Shown here: one piece after another, positions 10,123-18,447 of the stretch
How the letters are laid out: the number at the start of each line of letters is the position of its first letter
How positions within the stretch are numbered: the first letter of the stretch is position 1
Source: Fragilariopsis cylindrus CCMP1102
Taxonomy: Eukaryota > Bacillariophyta > Bacillariophyceae > Bacillariales > Bacillariaceae
Direction of reading: 5' to 3'
Assembly (NCBI GenBank): GCA_900095095.1
Contig: FMBT01000054.1
Coordinates: 1 to 33,079, forward strand
DNA: 33,079 bases
Program-made: the position numbers and the translations under genes
Notes under the pieces: generated by a model
The model's input: only the letters and a program-made list of their open reading frames with translations
Databases searched by the model: none
What the model was told of the DNA's origin: nothing

Positions 10123-10493
10123 AGGCCCTCACTTAAATATAATACAGTATAATATAATATAATATAATATGAATAGATAGAATAGAATAGAACGAACGAC
10201 TCTTTGTTACTATACCCATCTAGATACGGAACTAAAATAGTATGTTTTCGTAGTTTTTGGATCGCTGGATTTGGGAATGCTCTACATTTGCTTTGTAGTC
10301 GATTCCTTTTGGTGAATCTCAGAGGTGAGCTTCATAAAAGGTACAAGCTCAAATACGCCATCCTAGATTGTGCGTACGTCTGCACTTCCATTTATAAATG
10401 CTTGACAATAATCTAATTTTTGCAAGATGGTTTCAACTAAGAAGATTCTAAAAATGTTGCTATAACTTAAGCTAGCTAGCTATGTGCGCATTA
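10123..10493. other. Convergent 3' flank with (TATAA)n repeat
   Basis: The region lies between two gene ends. A TATAA/ATAAT pentamer repeat follows the hydroxylase stop (about 10138-10172), then a GAATA-rich stretch. A CTAGCTAGCTA palindrome near 10472 sits just past the oxidoreductase stop. No gene is supported. Confidence 0.5.
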
Positions 10494-11627
10494 TTAAAAA
10501 TTCGTCAAAACTCTACCCTCAAATACTCCAGCCTTAGTAAGGATCTCTGTTACGGATTCCGCCATACCCTTCTGACCGCAAAGGAGAGCTCCAGAGTTTC
10601 TAGGTACCGGAACACCTTATTTGATTGAAGAATAATTAATGTACGGGAACAACAAAAGATAGCGTAAGTGCCGATACGTTAGTGCGCATATTATTTTATC
10701 AGAAACAAGTATCCCGATACTGTGCTTTATTCTTCGAGTAAAGTAGATCAGTTAGCGTTAAATACGTTATCATCAACTTTTGATTTACAGACAGCTCCAA
10801 TAGTAAAAGGTTATCATCACATCTACTATTATAACGAAGTAATTAATGCACGCACGTATCGAATATTCCAAAGATTTTTCGTCATAGATTTACTTACCAT
10901 CTTCCTCTAATGCATTTTGAACATAACCCGTACGTCCTTTCCATGTATCAGATGGTTGACTTAACACTGGAACAACTTCGATTCCCATCGATTCCCATTC
11001 AGCAAATTTGTCGACGAAACACATATCATCCTCGGTTCGAGCACCGTAATAAAGTCGTGCTGTGCGACCACCCGACTTACTTGTTTTGAGTTCACCCGAT
11101 TCGATCGCTGCTCGGATAGGTGCAATTCCACTTCCCGCTGCGAAAAGTAAGATATTTTGACAAGGGAAATCATATTTGACAACATTATCAAGTTCGTCCT
11201 TTACGGGAAAGCCGCCTCCCAAAACTTGAGAAACTTCAACCCCACCAGTAGTTAACCACGCATTATCATCAGTCTTTTTAATCAAGAAATCGAATTTAGC
11301 ATTTTCAGCATCCGGTGCAGAGGCAATGGCCAAAAAGAGTGGCTTTCCTTCTTCATTTTGTTTAACCTGGACGTACTGTCCAGGGAATTTGTATTCTTGA
11401 GCAGTTTCTGGTGAAACATCAACAGTAACAGCGATACTCGTAGCTGCTTTGTTGGCCGAATCATTAGTTTTGATTTCGCTTGTAGTCCAGATGGGGTCTG
11501 GGCCCCAGCCCATGTATATACTAGTAGTAGATCCATGCCTAGTACTAAACTTTGATGGAGAGAAGGCACCCACCGAAGATATTGAAGCTGCACCTACTAG
11601 AAGAAGTTTTAGAACAGAAGAAACCAT
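10494..11627 (-). CDS. Plastid-targeted ferredoxin-NADP reductase-like FAD/NAD(P) oxidoreductase, two exons
   Basis: Exon 1 is 11627-10898, the intron 10897-10616 (282 nt, GTAAGT donor, AAG acceptor, codon split 1+2), and exon 2 10615-10494. The product is 283 aa. A signal peptide ends in SSVGAF|SPSKF, the ASAF-type motif of diatom plastid presequences, followed by a Ser/Thr/Arg-rich transit region. The body is a flavin domain (FPGQYVQVK, PLFLAIASAP) and an NAD(P) Rossmann domain (LLFAAGSGIAPIRAAIESG, LYYGAR, ending ALLCGQKGMAESVTEIL). The architecture and size match the small FNR-like proteins of plastids related to kiwi PKIWI502, whose electron partner is not well defined. Classical photosynthetic FNR is longer and has an RLYSIAS flavin motif, absent here. 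Exon 2 supplies the last strand and helix of the nucleotide fold, so a prediction ending at exon 1 would be truncated. Confidence 0.85.
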
Positions 11628-12512
11628 TTTTATTTATTTTTGGTTAGATGAAAGATATGTTATCTTGTGTAACAAACTTCTTTTTATGGATTTGTTTATT
11701 GAGGATGAATGACTTGATCATCATTGATCGATATTCCGATCTTTTGCGGCAAGGGTGTATGTATGCACGTGACACAAATGTTCGCCCGCCGTCCGTTATA
11801 GATTTTTTCATTCAGTCTTATTAACATTCAAAATTCAACACTTCGAATCAATCAATATACTTGTATCTATTAATGATGCAGATTAGCGTTCAGATGCCAA
11901 GCACCAGAGCTTTAATTGCGATTTGATATGAATGAAGATTTCTATGGAGGAGCACTGATGCTGATATCCTTATCAGTAATAAAGTTACTGGCGGTTCTTC
12001 TTGTCTATCTAATAATATTAATGCGCAGGAGTGAAAAACAAGCCTAAACTAGCCCAGTAAATCCTATCAATTCTGTATTTTAATTTGATCAGGAATGCCC
12101 CATCAAATGATGAACAAGGTGTTCTAGATAGAGTGCAAAATTTATGTTGCGGATAAAAACTGTTTGTTGTCTAACAGATCAAAAAGTGATAGTTTATCAG
12201 TAGAGAGAATAGTTGGATGATGATAGGTCAACTTTTTGTATCTTAATTTTATCAGGAATATCCCATCAAATGATGAACAAGATATTCTGCATAAGAGTGC
12301 AAAATCTATTCTGCGGATTAAAACTCAATGTAGTCTGACAAATTAAAAAGTTATAGTTTATCAGTAGAGAGAATAGTTCCATGATGATAGGTCAACTTTT
12401 CTTTTTTCTAAAATTGCCCCAGGTCTGCGTCTGTTATACACGGTTCGAAAAACGTTTTCGAGATTGTGTGTAGTTTAGTAAACTAGCAATCTATATACTC
12501 TTTGATAGAAGA
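11628..12512. other. Intergenic region carrying a tandem duplication
   Basis: This is the promoter side of the oxidoreductase and the 3' flank of the TLDc-like gene. Apart from the duplication at 12074-12400 I see no gene; translations on both strands are broken by stops. Confidence 0.5.
12074..12400. repeat. Tandem duplication, two ~163-bp units
   Basis: Unit 1 (12074-12236) and unit 2 (12237-12400) share long identical blocks such as CCCATCAAATGATGAACAAG, GAGTGCAAAAT and AGTTTATCAGTAGAGAGAAT, ending in ATGATGATAGGTCAACTTTT. They differ by scattered substitutions and by one base in length, which suggests an old duplication. Neither unit codes for a protein. The array ends 113 bases downstream of the neighbouring gene's stop. 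Confidence 0.9.
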
Positions 12513-13318
12513 TTAGAACGGCCATAATTTGAAACCGCCATCAGCTCCCCCAGTCGGCTTAATATTCGCATTGCAATACACCTCCAACTCTACCAGTTGA
12601 AATTTTCCGCGAATTGGCCAATCGTTTTGAACATCTTCATATGCACCACCAACGCTTGAACTGCCTTGTTTCAAATTGCCCGCATTGACCGACGTGTCCT
12701 CCATGCCAGGCCCAGTGAAACCTCCCATCACAGCAGCCTTCGGTTCCCCAATTTTCAAGTCAGCCTGCAGACCAAAAGAACAAGATATATATAAGTGATA
12801 CGATGCAGAATATTTTTTGTTCACACAGTCCTAAGTAATCACGTTTAACGTACAGCTCCGAACATCGGACCTGATGTCGCGTAATCATACAGCGCCGCAT
12901 TTCCTCCTGGTAATACTGGACATCGGGAAGCTTCGTCCCCACGCTGGAACCACAAAAACGCCGCATTGGATTGTATGTAATCGTCAGTACTCATCCAACC
13001 TGCAGGACTATAACCCCCGAATTTCTTTCCAGACTTGGAAAGACAAACGACAAGAGCAGAGCCACGTAAGTCAACACTTTCGTGGAAGTTCGTCGCCGAC
13101 CATCCGTCTTTGGATGCCTTGTACACGCATTGTAAATCCACGCTGGTCTTAGTTGGATCAATGTTTGTCCCATCCAATGTCGAAGATGGAAAAGATAGAG
13201 ATTCGGGTACTCGACCAGTAATGCCGGGGAAAACATCACCAAATGAATGAACAGGGACAACAGCAGAATAGATCGCAATGATCACAACAGCGATGGCGAG
13301 CAGTTGGTGACGCATCAT
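12513..13318 (-). CDS. Secreted TLDc-like domain protein, two exons
   Basis: Exon 1 is 13318-12854, the intron 12853-12765 (89 nt, GTACGT donor, CTGCAG acceptor, phase 0), and exon 2 12764-12513. The product is 238 aa. Residues 1-25 are a signal peptide (LLAIAVVIIAIYSAVVPVHSF); the HSF end could also be read as a plastid presequence motif, but little transit-like sequence follows. The rest resembles TLDc domains: a hydrophobic strand (ALVVCLSKSGKKFGGY) with the GGYSPAGW turn, then AAFLWFQRGDE, and near the end FQLVELEVYC. TLDc domains are linked to oxidative-stress resistance in animal OXR1/TLD proteins, but secreted versions have no settled role. Several Cys (CVYK, CLSK, RCPV, VYCN) fit an oxidising compartment. 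The second ATG three bases on is equally possible. Confidence 0.78.
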
Positions 13319-13943
13319 TTGTACGGGATTATATTTTGGCTGACAGAAACGATAGCTATTTATTCACTGAATAACTTTTAAGTACGGTATGCGTGTTATT
13401 GGGTGGTCTCAAAGAATCAAATGTAGACGAAACGAGCATTGAAAGCCTACGAAAATGACAACGCTAATGTCTTGTTGGGCGTGTTGGTGTGTTGATGTTG
13501 TCATCGTGAAGTGAAATAAAAGATACCGACAAAAATTCTTCCGAGAAACAGAATTCTAAGTAATACACGAGTCACACTAGTGAATGACCAGACTTACGAG
13601 TAATGGATGTGGTAGTATTTACTGCACGAACTGAAGTAATTACTTTAGTGTTACCACAGTGATAGCATCTAGCTAGCTCACTCTTTATTTAGTATACTAC
13701 AGTCCTATATTAACATACACTACTTGGTATAGGAAGTTAGTAGTATTCATTATATTATACAATACAGCCAATATGGATAAGAATAGAAAATGTACTAAGG
13801 TATGTATGTTTTGACATTTATCACCATATAAAATAAGATGAAAGATCTATGACATAGTTATTGAATCATGTAAATGGCACTTAATACGATGGCTACTGTA
13901 GTATAGAAGTAACTTTATTGTACATTATGACTTTAAACGCACT
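13319..13943. other. Intergenic region, no gene seen
   Basis: It holds the promoter of the TLDc-like gene and the 3' flank of the PPR gene. A stretch at 13567-13590 recurs in inverted orientation near 18016. A CTAGCTAGCT palindrome lies at about 13670. Confidence 0.45.
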
Positions 13944-15749
13944 TTAAGCTACAATATTGTCACTCCAAGATTTTGGGATGCTGATATCATCTACGCTATA
14001 TCCACCAAGAATCTCAAGTTGAAGGGATTCTGATGCTGCCTTTCCGAATTCGCTCTGCACAAATTCATTTACAAGTCCTTGTCTACAGCAATCTTGAAAG
14101 ATTTTCTTCACAAGATCGTCACGTTTAGGACCGTCTGGCATCAAATTATTGCACGCCTTGATGAACATCCCCGTAATAGCGCTGTCGATTTCAAGTTCCG
14201 ACGATGATCTTAATTCCTTCATAACGCCCAACGCAGTTTGAAATGCGTTGAACTTAACTTCGGAATCTCCATCGGTAAATGCACATGACATGAGTAAATG
14301 ATAATGTAACCGATTGGATAGCATTGGTCCGTTATACTTTCCAAAGATACGTTTTGCTCGGATCGCTTTTTTTGGATCTTTCGATCGCCCAACAATCCCC
14401 AGGGCCATCCGATAAAGTCGTTCATCAGAATCAGAATCATCGCCTGCTTCTTCATCACTATCAACAACATCACTCGTCGCGAGGATACCCTCACGAATTT
14501 GCAATATTTGTTCTACTTTAGCAGCAACAGAAGCTGCCATGAATTTTGGACCCCGTCCATTGTATGCAGTTAACACCGAACGAAAAGTTTCCGAATTTGG
14601 TTTTACTTCTACCTCTCCCTTTCTGAATCGTTCGATCATATCAAATAACATAGCTTCGGCTTTTTGTGAACCATCTTTTTTCTTCCCGATAGAACGAATA
14701 AGGACATTGTACGCATCGGTTTGGGGTAAATATTCTTCATCTCCCGATAACATTTCATCAAAAAGAGATTGAACCATTTCTTCATACTTCTCGTCGCGAG
14801 AAGAAGCATACGATTTCATGATTTGTACCCAAGACTTATGATTAGCCATGGGTATACTACTATCAATTTCTTCATCATCAAGTAGTGACCGGAATGTGGA
14901 TTCAGCTTGTTCTAAATCACCAGCAATTCCATAGGCCTTGATCAATTTATTATATGAATCAGCCGTTGGTCGGAGGAGGAGGAGGTTTTCGATATAATTA
15001 TCATCGTCATCATCATCGTCATCATCTTTTCCATTATCATCATTCATACTGTATTCTTTTTGTCTATCCAAAACACGTTGGACTTTTTCTGGTTGTCCTC
15101 TCATGGCCCATGCGTCCATAACACACAGATATGTTTGTTGGTTCGGTGGTGGGATGATGAATGAATCGCTCGCGTCATCCATCATTCGATTAAGTATTTT
15201 GTCAGCTTCATCTCCACCATTATTTGATTTTGAATATGCATGGATTTCTAATAGTCGGTTATATACCTCTACAGTTGGCCAAAATGTACTATCATCACTT
15301 TCAATATACGTCCTAAACATATCATCGAAAATACCTTCTGCTACGGGCACAGCTGTTGTGTCTACAGATGTCGTACGGGTCAACTGTTGGAGTTGTTTCA
15401 TCCATTCTGTTTGTTTCGCCAAAGCTTCTTTGGGACTGTAGTTTACACCAGAATCTTCGTTGTCGTTTTCCTCATCGTCATCCTCGTCGTCATCATCTAG
15501 ATCAAGGTATTCTATTTCATTTTCCTCTTCTTCTTTGACGGGCGTCGCTAACAGAGTTGACGATGATGATGATGATGATGATGGACAAGAATACGTGTAT
15601 GGTGATTTCTCGTTACTAAACACGCCTTTGCCTCCTTGATTCCTATTATTATATTGTATATCTTTGAAGTTAGATCCAACCCATCCGTTAACGACGACTG
15701 GCACTATCATAAGCACCAAAAGCGATAGGGATGATTTTGTATTCGACAT
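13944..15749 (-). CDS. Pentatricopeptide repeat (PPR) protein, 601 aa
   Basis: The protein is coded by one exon. Residues 1-22 are a hydrophobic signal-like segment (SLLVLMIVPVVVNGW), pointing to plastid or secretory targeting; the usual Phe of the plastid motif is replaced by Trp. Residues about 60-100 are an acidic Asp/Glu run and a Ser run coded by triplet repeats. From about 155 on come PPR units of 35 residues: VEVYNRLLEIHAYSKSN, QQTYLCVMDAWAMRGQPEKV, ADSYNKLIKAYGIAGDLEQA, TDAYNVLIRSIGKKKDGSQK and SETFRSVLTAYNGRG. PPR proteins bind single-stranded RNA, nearly always in plastids or mitochondria, and act in processing, stability or translation. The tail lacks editing domains (DYW) and an SMR endonuclease motif that I can recognise. 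The RNA target is unknown. Two acidic inserts interrupt the repeat region. Confidence 0.88.
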   Translation of the reverse strand: MSNTKSSLSLLVLMIVPVVVNGWVGSNFKDIQYNNRNQGGKGVFSNEKSPYTYSCPSSSSSSSSTLLATPVKEEEENEIEYLDLDDDDEDDDEENDNEDSGVNYSPKEALAKQTEWMKQLQQLTRTTSVDTTAVPVAEGIFDDMFRTYIESDDSTFWPTVEVYNRLLEIHAYSKSNNGGDEADKILNRMMDDASDSFIIPPPNQQTYLCVMDAWAMRGQPEKVQRVLDRQKEYSMNDDNGKDDDDDDDDDNYIENLLLLRPTADSYNKLIKAYGIAGDLEQAESTFRSLLDDEEIDSSIPMANHKSWVQIMKSYASSRDEKYEEMVQSLFDEMLSGDEEYLPQTDAYNVLIRSIGKKKDGSQKAEAMLFDMIERFRKGEVEVKPNSETFRSVLTAYNGRGPKFMAASVAAKVEQILQIREGILATSDVVDSDEEAGDDSDSDERLYRMALGIVGRSKDPKKAIRAKRIFGKYNGPMLSNRLHYHLLMSCAFTDGDSEVKFNAFQTALGVMKELRSSSELEIDSAITGMFIKACNNLMPDGPKRDDLVKKIFQDCCRQGLVNEFVQSEFGKAASESLQLEILGGYSVDDISIPKSWSDNIVA

Positions 15750-16284
15750 AGTGTGATACTGTTTATTCTTATTAGATTGTTCCTTGCTCGGAGATTGTAT
15801 TTGTGCAGCCCTCCTCTATTGTAGCTACGTGAGAGTTATTACTGTTACAATTACTTACTCAACCGTCTGCATGCAATCTCAATTTAGATTTCTATCCATC
15901 ATGCACATCATTATTTCGAAAGAAAATCTGTCTCCAATTTTAAATTTGATGGATCAGAAGGTGAAAATAAAAGCGATGAGCGCAGGACAGACGTCCTGCG
16001 CCCAAAACCAACGAAAAATGCATTTTTTGTAGTCGATTTTTTTTCTTTTCAAGTTTTTGACGGCACGCAAAAAAAAGAATTAGACGAAAATGATTTTATA
16101 TTGTGAAGAGCTACTAATATAAGCTTGATTATTTCAATCTCCAACTAGATTGGAACAAGATTTGTATTGCTTTTATCGTCAATAGCAGTAATACATCTAG
16201 AAAATTGACATTCACTGTTAGCTAGACAGGGTAAAGCACAAACACGGCACATAAAATACTCCAAGATCTATCCATAAGTCTATA
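15750..16284. other. Divergent promoter region between PPR and RCL1 genes
   Basis: This 535-base gap separates outward-facing genes. It holds a perfect GC-rich hairpin (15980-16001) and T-rich stretches near 16023-16050. The open frame at 15784-16032 has no domain, crosses the hairpin, and is not called. Confidence 0.5.
15980..16001. other. Perfect 9-bp inverted repeat with 4-nt loop
   Basis: GCGCAGGAC, loop AGAC, GTCCTGCGC. Every stem position pairs, and it is much richer in GC than its surroundings. It lies about 285 bases upstream of the RCL1 ATG and about 230 upstream of the PPR ATG on the other strand. It could be a protein-binding palindrome or an RNA hairpin. Confidence 0.85.
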
Positions 16285-17526
16285 ATGAGTACTCTTCGAT
16301 TTGAAGACGGTGCTGTACAGTTCCGACAACGGATAGTGGTTAGTTTATTGTCACACCGATCACTCCTATTGCGGAATATTCGATCAGATGATTTGCAAAA
16401 TCCTGGTCTGAAAGAACATGAGGCTAGTTTCCTACGTCTTATCGATCAAATGACGAATGGTAGTAAAATGGAAATCAATAGTACAGGGACACAACTTCGA
16501 TTCAAACCGGGTGTATTGTTGGGAGGGGACATAAATCATGAATGTCCAAATTCTCGATCGATTGGATGGTTCGTAGAAGGAATACTACCGTTAGCACCCT
16601 TCGGAAAGGAAAATCTTGAAATTACATTTACAGGTATAACAGATGGACTATGTGATGTCGATCCGTCTGCTGATTATTTAAATCGATCGACTGCACAAAT
16701 ATTTAAACAATTCGGTATCGGTGTTGACGAAGATGAAGATGAACAACCTCAAATACAGGTCTTACAACGTGCAGCAGCTGCTGCTCCCGATGTTGTTGCT
16801 GCGAACGCGAACCAAAATAATCCTAATTATATCGGTAAGGTTATATTGACATGTCCAATCATTAAACAATCATTACGGTCAATCGATTGGGTAGATCCAG
16901 GACGTATTAAACGTATCCGTGGGAATGCTGTTTCATGTAAGATTGTTTCCTCTAGTATGGCTGCTCGAGTAGCATACGCTGCGAAAGGTGTCTTCCATCG
17001 AGTACTACCCGATGTGTGGATCCATACCGATGTTCATACACAAAAACGACACAGATGCGGACCTAATCCAGGAGTGATGATGGTTGTGTCAAGTGAATCT
17101 GACACTGGTGTAACGTTGACGGCAGAATGTTGTATGAACCAACACAATCATAAGCAACAACAACAGCGAGATCAGCAGCAGCAATCATCTGATGATAGTA
17201 ATAATAGTACAAATACTAGAGGAGGATTAGAGCTTCCAGAAGATATGGGGAAACGTGGTGCGTACATGCTATTAGAAGAAATTAGAAGAGGAGGATGCAT
17301 CGATACGCATTGTCAATCTTTGGCATTTCTATGGATGGCGTTAACTCCAGAAGATGTATCAAGGATCAGAGTGGGAACTTTATCACAATACTCGATTGAA
17401 ACACTGCGGTTAATCAAGCAAGCATTTGATGTAGAATTCAAAGTTACTCCCGATATGGACACAAAAACAGTATTATTGAGTTGTCTAGGGACAGGATATA
17501 GAAACATGGCGAAGGCAAGCACATAA
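16285..17526 (+). CDS. RCL1: RNA 3'-terminal phosphate cyclase-like protein RCL1 (18S rRNA processing)
   Basis: The protein is coded by one exon, 413 aa, starting MSTLRFEDGAVQFRQRIV. It shows the RTC fold along its length: HEASFLRLIDQMTNGS, the TGTQLRFKPGVLLGG strand pair, and GLCDVDPSADYLNRSTAQIF, which marks the RCL1 branch. The C-terminal part has GAYMLLEEIRRGGCIDTHCQ and LTPEDVSRIRVGTLSQYSI. RCL1 works in the nucleolar small-subunit processome with the GTPase BMS1 and is needed for early pre-18S cleavages; whether it cuts RNA itself is debated. It is not a cyclase, unlike the RtcA branch. Usual length is about 370. The excess here comes from an acidic/Ala-rich insert (about 148-180) and a Gln/Ser/Asn-rich insert (about 285-312), both built from triplet repeats and probably loops. 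Confidence 0.93.
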   Translation: MSTLRFEDGAVQFRQRIVVSLLSHRSLLLRNIRSDDLQNPGLKEHEASFLRLIDQMTNGSKMEINSTGTQLRFKPGVLLGGDINHECPNSRSIGWFVEGILPLAPFGKENLEITFTGITDGLCDVDPSADYLNRSTAQIFKQFGIGVDEDEDEQPQIQVLQRAAAAAPDVVAANANQNNPNYIGKVILTCPIIKQSLRSIDWVDPGRIKRIRGNAVSCKIVSSSMAARVAYAAKGVFHRVLPDVWIHTDVHTQKRHRCGPNPGVMMVVSSESDTGVTLTAECCMNQHNHKQQQQRDQQQQSSDDSNNSTNTRGGLELPEDMGKRGAYMLLEEIRRGGCIDTHCQSLAFLWMALTPEDVSRIRVGTLSQYSIETLRLIKQAFDVEFKVTPDMDTKTVLLSCLGTGYRNMAKAST

Positions 17527-18447
17527 ATTATTAGTAATACAGTAATGATTATTATCATAACACATTTGTTGAAGTAAAAATCATTTGATAAATATTATGT
17601 TTTTTCAAGTCCATCTATTCTAATAGTAGATTGATTCGAATCATCGTCATGACAAAAGTAAATTACTACAGGACTTCATTTTTCTCCTAATCTGAATTTA
17701 CATGGTTCTTAATATAAGTATCCCTTTTGCTTCGTCTCTCATGAACATTAGCTAGCTGTAATACCTGCATATTGAGAAGCTAACATTACATACTCTCTAC
17801 TTCTTTTATTACACCTCTTCACATCATCCACCCCGTGGGGAACTAATGTATTATTGACACCATCATCAATTCCTGCTGTACTATCTCACCAAGAGTATCC
17901 TTCTTATACTTTACTCAGCTCAAGAATTGAAGAAGCAATGGACATGACAATTGATGATGAAAAGACGATGATAATATCTTCTGCTAGTACAAAATAAAGC
18001 AACATACTAATGTTTCAGTCATTCACTAGTTACTCGTGTCTTACTCCTACAACAAATTCAAAATGCCGATTGACGATAGAGCCCACGATTTTTCTTTTCG
18101 CTAGTCGATTTTTCGATTTTCACTAAAAATAATCTAAATCATAATTCTTTTAATTGTCAACCACTAATTATCTTATTACTAGCTTATTTCAATAACTTCA
18201 AGAAACTGTCAGTCCAAAAGTGGGATCAGGTCGAGTGATAGTTTCCACACAGAGCTCACTTATTCTTTAAATTCAACAATCTGCATGCGGTATGCATCAG
18301 CAAATACACTGTCACAATTCATATGCCGTAGTCTTCACCTAGAGATGTAGAACTCGTGGTAACAAATAGACAAATCGAATCGAATCGAATCGATATAACA
18401 ATCAAAACAAATATAATAAAACAAAGCCGAGTACGAGCATCAGTATC
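17527..18447. other. Intergenic region; short open stretch of unknown meaning
   Basis: This 921-base gap lies between two plus-strand genes. From about 17775 to 17997 one plus-strand frame stays open for some 73 codons (with LLSSRIEEAMDMTIDDEK) but has an ATG only near its end and no recognisable domain; it may be chance or a lost exon. A GAATC pentamer repeat lies at 18374-18393, a TAGCTAGCT motif near 17750 and a T-rich GTCGATTTTTCGATTTT stretch near 18103-18121. No other gene is seen. Confidence 0.45.

Noticed and set aside
10204-10416. 70-codon open frame after the hydroxylase gene
   Set aside because: No ATG at its head, no domain, and it lies in a 3' flank between convergent genes.
15784-16032. 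82-codon open frame upstream of RCL1
   Set aside because: It crosses the GC hairpin, has no domain and lies between two divergent gene starts.
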